A stretch of DNA of 64,000 nucleotides from Pseudoxanthomonas gei (GCF_010119615.1 NZ_QOVG01000008.1:142590-206589), one strand, 5' to 3'; positions 47,596 to 58,268 are shown, counted from the first letter of the stretch. Notes: generated by a model not told the origin, from the sequence alone. Translations and numbers: made by a program.

Positions 47596-47764
47596 GCGGT
47601 TTTCCTGTCGAGGAAATGGGAAGGCTGGATGTACTGGTCTCCGATCCGATTATTCCACGACTGCGGGGGAGGTTGCCGGGCTTGCTGGCTGCAAGTGATT
47701 CGCATTGGGCCACGGCCGCGCCGGTTGGTGCACCATGCAGGCCTGCTGCCAAGGAGCACTTCCC

Positions 47765-48250
47765 ATGAAAGGCCATCCCGAAGTCGTCGAATACCTGAAG
47801 CAGCTGCTGCGCGGCGAGCTATCCGCGCGCGACCAGTACTTCATCCACTCGCGCCGCTATGAAGACCAGGGCCTGCATGTGCTGTACGAGCGCATCCACC
47901 ACGAGATGCAGGAAGAGACCGAGCATGCCGACGCGCTGCTGCGGCGCATCCTGTTCCTTGAGGGCGATCCGGACATGTCGCCGACTCCGTTCGTGCCTGG
48001 CGTCACCGTAGAAGAAATGCTGCGCAAGGACCTGGATCTGGAGTACGAGGTGCGCGGCCGGCTGGCCAAGGGCATCGAACTGTGCGAACGCCTGGGCGAC
48101 TACGTGAGCCGGGCAATGCTGCTGGTGCAGCTCAAGGACACCGAGGAAGACCACGCGCACTGGCTGGAGCAGCAGCTGGGCCTGATCCAGCGCCTGGGCA
48201 TCGAGAACTACCTGTTGACCAAACTCGGCGAGGCCAAGCCGGCAGGCTGA
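47765..48250 (+). CDS. bfr: bacterioferritin (non-haem type)
   Basis: 161-aa iron-storage subunit of a 24-mer cage. Ferroxidase ligands Glu18, Glu51 and His54 are present ([12 protein letters not shown]), with the downstream Glu/His pair in TEEDHAHW. The haem-axial Met52 of E. coli Bfr is replaced by Thr here, so no haem is expected at the two-fold axis. The start ATG at 47765 follows AAGGAG. The opposite neighbour is the divergent acylase gene. Confidence 0.93.
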   Translation: MKGHPEVVEYLKQLLRGELSARDQYFIHSRRYEDQGLHVLYERIHHEMQEETEHADALLRRILFLEGDPDMSPTPFVPGVTVEEMLRKDLDLEYEVRGRLAKGIELCERLGDYVSRAMLLVQLKDTEEDHAHWLEQQLGLIQRLGIENYLLTKLGEAKPAG

Positions 48251-48290
48251 AACCCGCAGCGGTTCCGACCCAACGCTTCAGACCAGCCTC

Positions 48291-48947
48291 TCAGGCCTTT
48301 TGCAATCGATATACGGCCGTGGCCAGCGCATCCACGCCTTCGTCCTGGAAACGCGGCTCCTGCGCCAGGATGTCGCGCCGTTCGAGCAGGGTCGCGCGCC
48401 ACGGCGGCCCGAACAGTTTCGCCACTTCTTCCGCCTCCACCGAGAACGGTGGCCCGGCTTTCTGCACCTGCGGATACTCCAGCGTGATCAGCAAGCCCGC
48501 GCATCCCCGCGGCAGCCGCGCGTATACGGTTTCCAGATAGCGCCGGCGCAAGGCCGGCGGCAGGGCGATCAAGGCGGCACGGTCATACACGCCCGCCACG
48601 TCGGCCAGCAGTTCGGCATCCAGGGCGAATGCGTCGCCGAGGATCACCTCGACCGGGCCGGAGGTGAAATGCTCGCCATGGCGGCTATGGTGCCGCACCG
48701 GACGCAGCCCGGCTTCATCGAAGAACTGCTGCACCGCCAGTGGCGACAGCTCGACGCCGAGCACGCGATGCCCCTGCGCTGCCAGCCAATGCATGTCGAG
48801 AGTCTTGCCGGCCAGGGGCACCAGCACGCGGCTGCCAGCCGGCAGTTGCAGGGCGGGCCAGTGGGCAGCCAGCAACGGCATGACGTCGTCGCGATGGAAG
48901 CCGATCTGGCCTTCCTGCCAGCGCTGCAACCAGAAGTCGGCTTCCAT
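48291..48947 (-). CDS. tpm: thiopurine S-methyltransferase
   Basis: 218-aa SAM-dependent methyltransferase of the TPMT family. In bacteria these methylate thiopurines and also selenium and tellurium oxyanions. The start MEADFWLQRWQEGQIGFH at 48947 matches the bacterial family N-terminus; a frame extension upstream is not needed. The SAM region is VLVPLAGKTLDMHWLAAQGH; GVELSPLAVQQFF, DRAALIALPPALRRRY and LLITLEYPQ are family motifs. Confidence 0.95.
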   Translation of the reverse strand: MEADFWLQRWQEGQIGFHRDDVMPLLAAHWPALQLPAGSRVLVPLAGKTLDMHWLAAQGHRVLGVELSPLAVQQFFDEAGLRPVRHHSRHGEHFTSGPVEVILGDAFALDAELLADVAGVYDRAALIALPPALRRRYLETVYARLPRGCAGLLITLEYPQVQKAGPPFSVEAEEVAKLFGPPWRATLLERRDILAQEPRFQDEGVDALATAVYRLQKA

Positions 48948-49054
48948 CAGTCTGCCTCCGTCAATCGACCGCCAGGCCGTCCATCCTCTGCCGCGCCACA
49001 TTGAACCGTGGCAGCCGCGATGACGAACGCGCCGCCACCCGCATGGCTGATGGA

Positions 49055-51298
49055 TTACTCGACATCAAGCCCGTCCACTTTTTGCCACCCGCGCGGCAGC
49101 AACCCGCCACGCGAAGCACGCGCGCCGATGTACTCGTCCAGATCCTTGAACGACAGCGACATGGTGCGCTGGCCACTTTTAACCAGCAGGGTGCTGCCGG
49201 GCGACACCGCCGCCACGGCGACCACGCGTTCGGTGCCCAGCTTGGCCTTGGGAATCTCGATGATCTTGTTGCCCTTGCCCTTGTCGAGCTCCGGCAGGTC
49301 GGCCAGCGCAAAGGCGAGCAGGTGGCCGGCGCTGGTCACGGCGACGATGCGGTCTGCCTTGGGATCGGCCGTATGCGCCGGCTGCAGCACCTTCGCGCCC
49401 GCCGACAGGTTCAGCATGACCTTGCCTGCCTTCTGTCGCCCGGTCAGGTTCTCGAAGCGGGTGACGAAGCCGTAACCGTGCGAGGACGCCAGCACGAAGC
49501 GCGCGTCGTTGTCGGCACTGGCCAGGGCCACGAAAGAGGCGCCCGGCGCCGGCGAGAAACGCCCGGTCAGCGGTTCGCCATTGCCTCGCGCCGACGGCAG
49601 CGTATGTGTTGCGGTGGAATAGCTGCGTCCTTCCGAATCCAGGAACGCCACCTGGTAGGTGCTGCGACCGCGAACTGCGGCCAGCAGTGAGTCGCCATCG
49701 CGGTAGGACATCGATGCAGCATCGACGTCATGGCCCTTGGCCGCGCGTATCCAGCCTTTTTCCGACAGCACCACGGTCATCGGTTCGCTGGCGACCAGTT
49801 CGGTCTCGTCCAGCGCCTGCGCCGCCTCGCGGGCGATCAGCGGCGAGCGGCGTGCATCGCCGTACTTCTTGGCATCGGCCAGCAACTCGTCCTTGATCAG
49901 CTTCTTCAGCTTGGCCTTGGAGGCAAGCGTGGACATCAGGCGGTCGCGTTCGGCATCCAGCTCGTCCTGTTCGCCGCGGATCTTCATTTCCTCCAGGCGC
50001 GCCAGTTGCTTGAGGCGGGTGTCGAGGATGTAGTCGGCCTGTTCCTCGCTGAGGGCGAAACGAGCGATCAGTGCCGCGCGCGGCTCGTCCTCGGTACGGA
50101 TGATGTGGATCACCTCGTCCAGGTTGAGGAACGCCACCAACAGGCCTTCCAGCAGGTGCCGGCGACGCTCGACCTTCTCCAGCCGGTGGTTGAGGCGGCG
50201 GGTGACCGTGGTGGTGCGGAACTCCAGCCACTCGCCCAGCAGCATGCGCAGGTTCTTGACCTGCGGGCGGCCATCCAGGCCGATGATGTTGAGATTGACC
50301 CGGAAGCTCTTCTCGAGATCGGTGGTGGCGAACAGGTGTCCCATCAGCTGGTCCGCATCGACGCGGTTGGAACGCGTGATAAGCACCACGCGAACCGGAT
50401 TGAGATGGTCGGACTCGTCGCGGATGTCCTCCAGCCACGGCAGCTTCTTGGCGCGCATCTGCGCGGCGATCTGTTCGATCACCTTGGACGGCGATACCTG
50501 GTAGGGCAGCGCGTTGATGACGATGTTGTTGCCTTCTTTCAGGAACGTCGCGCGGGCGCGCACGCTGCCATGGCCGGTTTCATAGATGGCGCGCAGGTCC
50601 GCCAGCGGGGTGATGATCTCGGCGGTGGTCGGGTAATCGGGGCCGCGCACGTGTTCGCAGAGGTCGGCGACGCTGGCCTCGGGATCGTCGAGCAGGCGCA
50701 CGCAGGCGCTGACGATCTCGTTGAGGTTGTGCGGCGGCACGTCGGTGGCCATGCCCACCGCGATGCCGGTGGTGCCGTTGAGCAGCAGGTGCGGCAGGCG
50801 CGCCGGCATCCAGGTGGGTTCCTGCAGGGTGCCGTCGAAGTTGGGGGTCCAGTCGACCGTGCCGTGTCCGAGCTCGCCCAGCAGCACTTCGGCGATCGGG
50901 GTCAGCTTGGATTCGGTGTAGCGCATAGCCGCGAACGACTTGGGGTCGTCCGGCGAGCCGAAGTTGCCCTGGCCCTCGATCAGCGGATAGCGGTAGGAGA
51001 ACGGCTGCGCCATCAGCACCAGCGCTTCATAGCAGGCGCTGTCGCCATGCGGATGGTATTTGCCGATGACGTCGCCCACGGTGCGCGCCGATTTCTTCGG
51101 CTTGGCGCCTGCCGCCAGCCCCAGCTCGCTCATGGCGAAGATGATGCGGCGCTGCACCGGCTTCAGGCCGTCGCCGATGAAGGGCAGGGCGCGGTCCAGG
51201 ACCACGTACATCGAATAGTCCAGGTAGGCGCGCTCTGCATATTCGCGCAGCGGGATCTGTTCAAAGCCGTGGAAGGTGGGGCGGATGGTCTCGGTCAT
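49055..51298 (-). CDS. parC: DNA topoisomerase IV subunit A
   Basis: 747-aa subunit that cuts and rejoins DNA to decatenate chromosomes. The N-terminal winged helix and quinolone-resistance region read [17 protein letters not shown] with Ser and an acidic-side position visible; the catalytic Tyr is in [24 protein letters not shown]-type motif is seen as [16 protein letters not shown]. The C-terminal beta-pinwheel is present. Length is normal for ParC (about 750). It is followed by a convergent tpm region and preceded by tRNA-Leu on the same strand. Confidence 0.97.
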   Translation of the reverse strand: MTETIRPTFHGFEQIPLREYAERAYLDYSMYVVLDRALPFIGDGLKPVQRRIIFAMSELGLAAGAKPKKSARTVGDVIGKYHPHGDSACYEALVLMAQPFSYRYPLIEGQGNFGSPDDPKSFAAMRYTESKLTPIAEVLLGELGHGTVDWTPNFDGTLQEPTWMPARLPHLLLNGTTGIAVGMATDVPPHNLNEIVSACVRLLDDPEASVADLCEHVRGPDYPTTAEIITPLADLRAIYETGHGSVRARATFLKEGNNIVINALPYQVSPSKVIEQIAAQMRAKKLPWLEDIRDESDHLNPVRVVLITRSNRVDADQLMGHLFATTDLEKSFRVNLNIIGLDGRPQVKNLRMLLGEWLEFRTTTVTRRLNHRLEKVERRRHLLEGLLVAFLNLDEVIHIIRTEDEPRAALIARFALSEEQADYILDTRLKQLARLEEMKIRGEQDELDAERDRLMSTLASKAKLKKLIKDELLADAKKYGDARRSPLIAREAAQALDETELVASEPMTVVLSEKGWIRAAKGHDVDAASMSYRDGDSLLAAVRGRSTYQVAFLDSEGRSYSTATHTLPSARGNGEPLTGRFSPAPGASFVALASADNDARFVLASSHGYGFVTRFENLTGRQKAGKVMLNLSAGAKVLQPAHTADPKADRIVAVTSAGHLLAFALADLPELDKGKGNKIIEIPKAKLGTERVVAVAAVSPGSTLLVKSGQRTMSLSFKDLDEYIGARASRGGLLPRGWQKVDGLDVE

Positions 51299-51395
51299 TG
51301 TTCCGGGTGCGTTCGCAGAATCGTGGCTTCGATTCTACCCGGCGTGCCTGGCCGGCGTGCCCTGCCGAAGCGCCGCAGGCTGCAAACGCCAGAAA

Positions 51396-51430
51396 GCAAA
51401 AACCCCCGCTTGCGCGAGGGTTTTGCTTTG
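51396..51430 (-). terminator. Rho-independent terminator of tRNA-Leu
   Basis: On the minus strand AACCCTCGC-GCAA-GCGGGGGTT forms a stem with one mismatch, followed by a T run. It lies directly downstream of the tRNA and upstream of parC. Confidence 0.85.
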
Positions 51431-51434
51431 AAGA

Positions 51435-51521
51435 TGGTGCCCGGGAGAGGACTCGAACCTCCACGAAGTTGCCCCCGCTAGCACCTGAAGCTAGTGCGTC
51501 TACCAATTCCGCCACCCGGGC
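51435..51521 (-). tRNA. tRNA-Leu (CAG)
   Basis: 87 nt including an encoded CCA (51435-51437). Acceptor stem GCCCGGG/CCCGGGC with discriminator A; D-arm GTGGCGGAATTGGTAGACGC; anticodon arm CTAGC-TTCAGGT-GCTAG giving anticodon CAG; a long type-II variable arm; T-arm GGTTCGAGTCC. All are typical of leucine tRNA. Confidence 0.97.
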
Positions 51522-51618
51522 AGGGTGCAGGGCGCGCATTCTCCGGATTGCGCCGGGGGATGTCAACGCATGATTGCATCGTGACTGCCCCGATTGGGTC
51601 GGGGTGTACCATGAAGGG

Positions 51619-54129
51619 ATGACGAAGAAGCCAACGAAAGGTGGGCCCGGGCCCACATCCGACAAGCCGGGCAAGCCCGGTGGACGTGCGAAAAAGACCG
51701 CCACCGGCAAGCCCTCGAAGCTGCCGCCGTGGATGCCGGAACAGCCCTCCAGCCCGCCGAGTGCGCAAGCGCGCAGGGGCGCGTCAGGTGCTTCCAGGCA
51801 AGCGGGTCCACATTCCAGCCGGTCCCAGCCCAATCCTTCGCAGGGCCGCCAGCCCAATCGCCAGCCGGCGCCGCCGCGCGGCGGCTTCCGCGACCCGCAT
51901 GCCGCACGCGAGGCCGAGCGCTATGCCGATCCCATCGCCAGCCGCGAGGCCATCCTGGCCCAGCTGGCCGCCGCCGAAGGTCCGCAGACCGCCGAAGACC
52001 TCGCTGCCAGTCTCAACCTGACCGCGCCGGACCGTTTCGATGCGCTGGGCAAGCGCCTGGGCGCGATGGTCCGCGACGGCCAGCTGCTGCAGAACCGGCG
52101 TGGCGGTTTCGCCCCGGCCAAGCAGATGGACCTGATCCCGGGCGTGGTCATCGCCAATCCGAATGGCTTCGGCTTCCTGCGACCGGAAGCGGGCAATGGC
52201 GATGACCTGTTCCTGCCACCCAACGAAATGCGCAAGGTCATGCACGGCGACCGGGTCATGGCCTGCGTCACCGGCATCGACCGCAGCGGCCGCCGCGAAG
52301 GCAGCATCGTCGAAGTGCTGGAACGGCGCCTGTCGCGCCTGATCGGGCGCTTCACCCTGGAAGAAGGCATCAGCTATCTGGTGCCCGACGACAAGCGCGT
52401 GCAGCGAAACGTGCTGATCCCGCCGGACCAGCGTGGCGAGGCGAGAGACGGCCAGCTGGTGGTCGCGGAATTGACCAAGGCGCCCGATTCGCGGCGCCCG
52501 CCGATGGCCAAGATCGTTGCGGTGCTGGGCGACAAGCTGACCCCCTCGCTGGTGGTGGAAGCGGCCATCCACGGCCATGAGATCCCGCACGAGTTCCCAC
52601 AGGAAGTGCTGGACGAAGCGGCCGCGGTGCCGCTGGTGGTCGAGGAGAAGATGGTCGCCGGGCGCGTCGACCTGCGCGACATGCCGCTGGTCACGATCGA
52701 TGGCGCCGACGCCAAGGATTTCGACGACGCGGTCTATTGCGAAAGCAATCGCCAGGGCCTGCGCATGAAGAACCGCAGCGGCTACCGGCTGGTGGTGGCG
52801 ATTGCCGACGTCTCACATTACGTGCGTCCGGGTACGCCGCTCGACGACGAGGCGCAGAAGCGCGCGACCTCGGTGTACTTCCCGGGCTTCGTGGTGCCGA
52901 TGCTGCCGGAGACGCTGTCCAACGGCATCTGCTCGCTGAACCCCAAGGTCGACCGCATGTGCTTCGTCTGCGACATGCAGGTCAACAGCGAGGGCGAGGT
53001 CACCCAGGCCAAGTTCTACGAGGCGGTGATGCGCTCGCATGCACGCCTGACCTACGACCAGGTCTGGAACGCCGTGGGCGAGAAGGATGCGGCCGCACGC
53101 GAGTCCATCGGCGCCCAGCTGCCTCAGGTCGATCGCCTGTACGAACTGTTCCACCTGCTGGCCAAGGCCCGCGAAAAGCGTGGCGCGATCGAGTTCGAAA
53201 CCTCGGAAGTACGCTTCGAGCTGGACAACCGCGGCGAAGTCACCCAGGCCGGCATGTTGCAGCGTAACGACGCGCACAAACTGATCGAGGAATGCATGAT
53301 CGCGGCGAACGTGGAGGCGGCCAAATACCTGCTGGCCGCGCAGATCCCCGCGCCCTACCGCGTGCACGATCGCCCGCCGGAGTCCAAGTACGCCGACCTG
53401 CTGGAGTTCCTCAAGGAATTCAAGCTGAGCATGCCGTCCTGGGCCAAGGTGCAGCCGCGCGATTTCACCCAGTTGCTGAAGAAGATCCGCGAGCGCCCCG
53501 ACGTGGCGCTGCTGGAATCGGTGGTGCTGCGCAGCCAGAGCCTGGCGGTGTACACGCCGGACAATGCCGGACACTTCGGGCTGGCGCTGGAGGCCTACGC
53601 GCATTTCACCTCGCCGATCCGCCGTTATCCCGACCTGCTGGTGCACCGCGCGATCAAGTACGCGCTGACCAAGGGCAAGCCGGCCAAGTTCCTGTACTCC
53701 TCGCACGAGATGGCGGCGTTGTCGCTGCAGTGTTCCGAGCGTGCGCGCCGTGCCGACGAGGCCGAGCGCGAGGTCGACGAGCGCTACCGCGCCGCGTGGA
53801 TGGAGCAGCACGTGGGCGGGCAGTTCGATGGCGTGATCAGCGGCGTGACCAGCTTCGGCCTGTTCGTCGAACTGAACGACTCCAAGGTCAACGGCCTGGT
53901 CCACGTGACCCAGTTGCCGCACGACTATTACCACTTCGATCCGATCCGCAAGACCATGAGCGGCGAACGTCGCGGCATGGTCTATCGCCTCGGCGACCCG
54001 GTGCGCATCGTGGTGATGAAGGCAAGCCTGGAGGAGCGCAAGATCGACTTCAAGCTGGCCGAGGAAAAACAGGTGCAGGGATTGCCGCCACGCGGGCAGC
54101 CGGCGAAGCGGAAAAAAGAGAAGTATTGA
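51619..54129 (+). CDS. rnr: ribonuclease R
   Basis: 836-aa 3'-5' exoribonuclease that degrades structured RNA and helps trans-translation and stationary-phase decay. The RNB catalytic motif VTIDGADAKDFDDAVYCE is near residue 350; cold-shock domains precede it (PNGFGFLRPEAGNGDDLFLP) and an S1 domain follows (VGGQFDGVISGVTSFGLFVEL). The start at 51619 (MTKKPTKGG) gives a basic, Pro/Ser/Arg-rich disordered N-terminal extension of about 90 residues before the usual AREAERYADPIASREAIL start. The C-terminal tail is short and Lys-rich. Confidence 0.95.
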   Translation: MTKKPTKGGPGPTSDKPGKPGGRAKKTATGKPSKLPPWMPEQPSSPPSAQARRGASGASRQAGPHSSRSQPNPSQGRQPNRQPAPPRGGFRDPHAAREAERYADPIASREAILAQLAAAEGPQTAEDLAASLNLTAPDRFDALGKRLGAMVRDGQLLQNRRGGFAPAKQMDLIPGVVIANPNGFGFLRPEAGNGDDLFLPPNEMRKVMHGDRVMACVTGIDRSGRREGSIVEVLERRLSRLIGRFTLEEGISYLVPDDKRVQRNVLIPPDQRGEARDGQLVVAELTKAPDSRRPPMAKIVAVLGDKLTPSLVVEAAIHGHEIPHEFPQEVLDEAAAVPLVVEEKMVAGRVDLRDMPLVTIDGADAKDFDDAVYCESNRQGLRMKNRSGYRLVVAIADVSHYVRPGTPLDDEAQKRATSVYFPGFVVPMLPETLSNGICSLNPKVDRMCFVCDMQVNSEGEVTQAKFYEAVMRSHARLTYDQVWNAVGEKDAAARESIGAQLPQVDRLYELFHLLAKAREKRGAIEFETSEVRFELDNRGEVTQAGMLQRNDAHKLIEECMIAANVEAAKYLLAAQIPAPYRVHDRPPESKYADLLEFLKEFKLSMPSWAKVQPRDFTQLLKKIRERPDVALLESVVLRSQSLAVYTPDNAGHFGLALEAYAHFTSPIRRYPDLLVHRAIKYALTKGKPAKFLYSSHEMAALSLQCSERARRADEAEREVDERYRAAWMEQHVGGQFDGVISGVTSFGLFVELNDSKVNGLVHVTQLPHDYYHFDPIRKTMSGERRGMVYRLGDPVRIVVMKASLEERKIDFKLAEEKQVQGLPPRGQPAKRKKEKY

Positions 54130-54136
54130 CGCAGTT

Positions 54137-54270
54137 CCTTCTCCCTTCGGGAGAAGGTGCCCGAAGGGCGGATGAGGGCATGGACCTTCGTTGATGATGA
54201 AAGTCTGCAGGAGGATCATTTTCCTGCCCTCATCCGTCGCTTCGCGACACCTTCTCCCGGTGGGAGAAGG
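54137..54270. repeat. paired inverted repeat between rnr and rlmB
   Basis: Two arms of about 44-46 bp in opposite orientation (54137-54180 and 54225-54270), each with a nested small hairpin (CCTTCTCCCTTCGGGAGAAGG and CCTTCTCCCGGTGGGAGAAGG), an internal palindrome and the ends GGATGAGGGCA / TGCCCTCATCC. The 44-bp centre has no gene. Structure is that of a non-autonomous mobile palindromic element of the type seen widely in xanthomonad intergenic DNA. Confidence 0.85.
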
Positions 54271-54288
54271 GGATCAAGAGCAAATACC

Positions 54289-55035
54289 ATGAGCAAGCAG
54301 AACCAGTGGATCGCCGGCATCAACGCGGTGGCTTCGGCCATCGAGAACGATGCCGACAACGTGCGTGAAATATTGCTGGAGGCCGGCAGCAAGAATTCCC
54401 GGATCAACGAGATCGAGGAGAACGCGCGCCGCAAGGGCATCGAGGTGCGCCGCGTCACCCAGCAGGCGCTCGATGGCGTCGGCGGTTCCGTGCGCCACCA
54501 GGGCGTGGTCGCGCGTTATGCGGCCGCGAAAACCTGGGATGAGGGCGAACTTGCCGGCCTGATCGAAGCGGCCGAAGGCAAGGCGCTGGTGCTGGTGCTG
54601 GACGGCGTGCAGGATCCGCACAACCTCGGCGCCTGCCTGCGCAGTGCGGCGGCGGCCGGTGCAACGGCCGTGATCATTCCCAAGGACAAGTCCGCGCCGG
54701 TCAATGCGACCGTGCGCAAGACGTCCGCGGGCGCCGCAGATCGCCTGCCGGTGTTCCCGGTCACCAACCTGGCGCGCTGCCTGCGCGACCTGCAGCAACT
54801 GGGCGTGTGGATCTACGGGCTGGCCGGAGAAGCGGAAGCCTCGCTGTACGACATCGACCTGCGCGGCAATATCGCCCTGGTGCTGGGCGGCGAGGGCGAC
54901 GGCATGCGCCGGCTGACACGCGAGCATTGCGACGGGCTGGTGAAAATCCCGATGCCCGGCGATATCGAGAGCCTCAACGTGTCGGTGGCCACCGGCGTGA
55001 CCCTGTTCGAGGCGGTGCGACAACGACGAACCTGA
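54289..55035 (+). CDS. rlmB: 23S rRNA (guanosine-2'-O-)-methyltransferase RlmB
   Basis: 248-aa SPOUT methyltransferase that modifies G2251 of 23S rRNA. The start at 54289 (MSKQNQWIAGINAVASAIE) gives the family N-terminal substrate-binding domain. The knot motifs are LDGVQDPHNLGACLRSAAAA, LVLGGEGDGMRRLTREHCD and IPMPGDIESLNVSVATGVTLFE. It follows rnr, the common gammaproteobacterial pair, but here after the inverted-repeat element. Confidence 0.97.
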   Translation: MSKQNQWIAGINAVASAIENDADNVREILLEAGSKNSRINEIEENARRKGIEVRRVTQQALDGVGGSVRHQGVVARYAAAKTWDEGELAGLIEAAEGKALVLVLDGVQDPHNLGACLRSAAAAGATAVIIPKDKSAPVNATVRKTSAGAADRLPVFPVTNLARCLRDLQQLGVWIYGLAGEAEASLYDIDLRGNIALVLGGEGDGMRRLTREHCDGLVKIPMPGDIESLNVSVATGVTLFEAVRQRRT

Positions 55036-55052
55036 CAGCACGGGAGTACCGG

Positions 55053-55334
55053 ATGATGGGCATCGAACTGGCGTGGAACGACTGGGTGGGTGTCACCGGA
55101 ACCCTGATGGCGCTGCTGGCTTTCTACCTTCTGCAGGCCGGTCGGCTGTCGGGCACCGGCATCGTCTACCAGCTGCTCAACCTGTTCGCTTCACTTGGCG
55201 TGCTGGTATCGCTGTTCGGGAAGTTCAACCTGGCGGTGTTCCTGCTGGAGGGCGCCTGGGGGGCGATCAGCCTGTATGGCATCGGTCGAACCCTGCGGTC
55301 GCGCCGACCTCCGACGTCCAGCCCTTTGGCTTGA
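55053..55334 (+). CDS. small inner-membrane protein (CBU_0592-like)
   Basis: 93-aa protein with three hydrophobic helices (VTGTLMALLAFYLLQAG, IVYQLLNLFASLGVLVSLF, LAVFLLEGAWGAISLYGI) and a short basic C-terminus. The pattern resembles the small CBU_0592-type membrane proteins of proteobacteria, which have no assigned function. Two ATGs (55053, 55056) follow CGGGAG, 17 bp after rlmB, so it may be cotranscribed with rlmB. Confidence 0.7.
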   Translation: MMGIELAWNDWVGVTGTLMALLAFYLLQAGRLSGTGIVYQLLNLFASLGVLVSLFGKFNLAVFLLEGAWGAISLYGIGRTLRSRRPPTSSPLA

Positions 55335-55365
55335 AGCCAGCTCGGCAGCTGCCAGGGGCTGCTGG

Positions 55366-55881
<516 letters not shown>

Positions 55882-55898
55882 GTCATGCGGCCGGAGGG

Positions 55899-56528
55899 CT
55901 ACGCAGCAGGCTTCGGCCAGGCGTTGGCGATCTTGCAGAACAGGCGCGCGGTCTGCTCGGTGTCGTAGACGGCCGAGTGCGCTTCATCCGCATTCCATTC
56001 CATGCCGGCGGCCTGGATCGCCCGTGCCAGCACGGTCTGGCCATAGGCCATGCCGGCCATGGTCACGGTGTCGAACACGCTGAAGGGATGGAAGGGATTG
56101 CGCTTGTGTCCCGAGCGCGTGACCGCCGCATTGAGGAAGTTCAGGTCGAAGTGCGCGTTGTGGCCGACCAGGATGGCGCGCTGGCAGCCGTGTTTCTTCA
56201 TGGCCGCGCGGACCGGCGCGAACACGTGTTCCAGCGCTTCCTTCTCCGGCTTGGCCAGGCGGAATGGATGGTCGAGCACGATGCCGGTGATCTCCAGCGA
56301 CTTAGGGTCGATATCGGTGCCCGGCGCAGGTACCAGGTGCGCGCTGGCGGTCTCGCCCAGCACGAAGCCGCCATCGGCATCCAGGTCGATCGGCACCACC
56401 GCGATTTCCAGCAGCGCGTGGCGGTTCCAGTCGAAGCCGCCGGTTTCCACGTCGACGACCACGGGCAGGTAGCCGCGGAAACGGCGCGACATGGGGCTCG
56501 TGGTCGGTATTTCTTCTGGGTTGTTCAT
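55899..56528 (-). CDS. rnt: ribonuclease T
   Basis: 209-aa DEDDh 3'-5' exoribonuclease for tRNA end turnover and stable RNA maturation. Exo[22 protein letters not shown], Exo[18 protein letters not shown] and Exo[19 protein letters not shown] carry the acidic and His residues. The start at 56528 ([10 protein letters not shown]) is chosen; an internal ATG ([10 protein letters not shown]) is also plausible. It lies 17 bp after the macrodomain gene and 83 bp downstream of the RiPP metallophore operon on the same strand. Confidence 0.95.
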   Translation of the reverse strand: MNNPEEIPTTSPMSRRFRGYLPVVVDVETGGFDWNRHALLEIAVVPIDLDADGGFVLGETASAHLVPAPGTDIDPKSLEITGIVLDHPFRLAKPEKEALEHVFAPVRAAMKKHGCQRAILVGHNAHFDLNFLNAAVTRSGHKRNPFHPFSVFDTVTMAGMAYGQTVLARAIQAAGMEWNADEAHSAVYDTEQTARLFCKIANAWPKPAA

Positions 56529-56611
56529 CGACACAAGCGTAACAGAGGCCCCAAATCGTCGGTCGCCGCGCGGGTGTGCAGACGCTGCGCAAGCTGGGAC
56601 CGATGCAGCGC

Positions 56612-57388
56612 CTACAGCGGGCGGGTGCCCAGCAGGGTGCCTTCGTCGCGCATGCGCTCGAGCATGGCGCGGCCCTGTTCGATGAAGAAGGGCAGGGCTT
56701 GCCCCGGATCCGATCCGGGGTCGTCGGCGCCTGCTTCTGCGGCCAGTTGCTCCAGCGCCTGCCTTCCATTCGACTGGCCGTGACGCAGCAGCTCCAGCAG
56801 GCGGAAGACCAGCGGCGATATCTCCGCGAACCTGATCTCGAACTGCGCATCGCGGCGCACCACCACCAGGGTCTGGGTGGCGGGAGGCGTCGCCGGCTGG
56901 TAGTCCGGGCCGATGTGGTGGACCGGCCAGGCATAGGCCAGCGCCCAGGCGAAGGGCGACAGCACCGGCACGCCAGCGAGCAGGTCGCCGCCGGCATCGT
57001 GCGCGGGCAGCGCGTCGTCGGCGATCTGCAGGCCCAGCTCGACCCATTCGTAGTGCGCCATCTCCGCCAGCCAGCCCGGGTCCGGCTCGCCGGCCGCGGC
57101 GCGATCCTGCAGGAAGCGGATGAATTCGCGCCCGATCTCGGCGAACAGCGGCGTCTGGCTGCGGTGCTGTGCATAGAAATCGCGTGCGAGGGTCAGCCAG
57201 CGCTGATCCCCGAGGGTCTTGCGGATCACCGGGAAATTGCCTGACAGCAGGCCTTCGATGTTGTTGAAGAACAGTTCGCTGTAGATGCGCAGTCGGCGAT
57301 CTTCCAGGCCGGGCGGCGGCGGGTTGGCGGCCGGATCACGCAGGTGCGCTGCCAGCTGGTACTCCTGCTCGAACAGCGTCTCAGCCAT
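56612..57388 (-). CDS. DUF2063 partner protein of MNIO enzyme (BufC/HvfC-type)
   Basis: 258-aa protein of the DUF2063 family, which acts with DUF692 enzymes to modify precursor peptides (BufC, HvfC, GigC). N-terminal signature [13 protein letters not shown] and [24 protein letters not shown] are typical, followed by a long C-terminal domain ([15 protein letters not shown]). The ATG at 57388 overlaps the DUF692 stop by 8 bp, supporting a joint complex that binds the precursor's leader or core (as shown for HvfBC). Confidence 0.9.
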   Translation of the reverse strand: MAETLFEQEYQLAAHLRDPAANPPPPGLEDRRLRIYSELFFNNIEGLLSGNFPVIRKTLGDQRWLTLARDFYAQHRSQTPLFAEIGREFIRFLQDRAAAGEPDPGWLAEMAHYEWVELGLQIADDALPAHDAGGDLLAGVPVLSPFAWALAYAWPVHHIGPDYQPATPPATQTLVVVRRDAQFEIRFAEISPLVFRLLELLRHGQSNGRQALEQLAAEAGADDPGSDPGQALPFFIEQGRAMLERMRDEGTLLGTRPL

Positions 57389-58250
57389 GGGCGGAAAGCG
57401 GGCTTGCGGACCCGTCTGCAGAGACTTCGGGCGCCATGCGCTGCAGCGCGCGGATGCGTTCCACCTCGGCCAGCAGCACCGGCAGCGGTGGGAAATTGAA
57501 GTCGCGTTCCAGCAGGGTCGGGTGCACGCCGTGCACGCGGTAGGCCGCTTCCAGCAACGACCACACGGCCTCCTTCACCGGCGCGCCATGGGTGTCGACC
57601 TTGAGGTCGTCCGCTTCGTCGTAATGGCCAGCGATGTGGTACGAGGCGATGCGCGAGGTCGGCATGCGAACCAGGAAATCCAGCGCGTCGTAGCCATGGT
57701 TGATGGCGTTGACATGGATGTTGTTGACATCCAGAAGCAGGTCGCAATCGGCTTCGGACAACACCGCATTGACGAAATCGACTTCGGCCATCGCCTGGTA
57801 GGGCGCGGCGTAGTAGGAGACGTTTTCCACCGCGATGCGACGGCCCAGGGCGTCCTGCACGCGGGCAATGCGCGCGGCGACGTGGTGAACGGCCTCCTCG
57901 GTGAACGGAATCGGCATCAGGTCGTACAGATGGCCGTCGTCGGTGCAGTAACTCAGGTGTTCGCTGTAAAGGGCAACGTGGTGCTGGTCGAGGAAGCGCC
58001 GGGTGCGGGCCAGGAAGGTCTCGTCCAGCGGCGCTATGCCGCCCAGCGACAGCGAAAGTCCATGGCAGGTGAGCGGGTGGCGCGCCGAAAGCTGTTCCAG
58101 CGCGGCACCGTAGCGTCCACCGATGCCGATCCAGTTGTCCGGAGCGCATTCGAGGAAATCGAATGCACCCGCGGGTGCATCCTGCAGCGCGCCCAGCAGG
58201 GCGCGCCGCAGGCCTAGTCCGGCACTGGCGGCCGACAGGGTGGAAGTCAT
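57381..58250 (-). CDS. MNIO/DUF692 peptide-modifying iron enzyme (BufB/HvfB-type)
   Basis: 289-aa member of the multinuclear non-haem iron oxidative enzymes, TIM-barrel fold. Putative iron ligands are in place: His63 (CHGLSLSLG), Glu97-His98 (SEHLSY), Glu142-Asn143 (VENVSYY), Asp174, Asn176-177 and His179 (DVNNIHVNA), His205/His209 (YHIAGHY), Asp219/His221 (DTHG) and Glu248 (LERD). In characterised systems (HvfBC, BufBC) such enzymes convert Cys residues of EGKCG motifs into oxazolone/thioamide or thiooxazole groups that bind copper. It starts 18 bp after the precursor gene. Confidence 0.92.
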   Translation of the reverse strand: MTSTLSAASAGLGLRRALLGALQDAPAGAFDFLECAPDNWIGIGGRYGAALEQLSARHPLTCHGLSLSLGGIAPLDETFLARTRRFLDQHHVALYSEHLSYCTDDGHLYDLMPIPFTEEAVHHVAARIARVQDALGRRIAVENVSYYAAPYQAMAEVDFVNAVLSEADCDLLLDVNNIHVNAINHGYDALDFLVRMPTSRIASYHIAGHYDEADDLKVDTHGAPVKEAVWSLLEAAYRVHGVHPTLLERDFNFPPLPVLLAEVERIRALQRMAPEVSADGSASPLSAHG

Positions 58251-58268
58251 GCGATCAGCAGTGGCGGC

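Noticed and set aside
47596..47764. Possible Fur box between the acylase and bacterioferritin genes
   Set aside because: The short TTTCC/GGAAA palindrome does not match the Fur consensus well enough to call.
48250..48291. Possible terminator between bfr and tpm
   Set aside because: Only a short GCCT/AGGC stem with a four-T tail; too weak to annotate.
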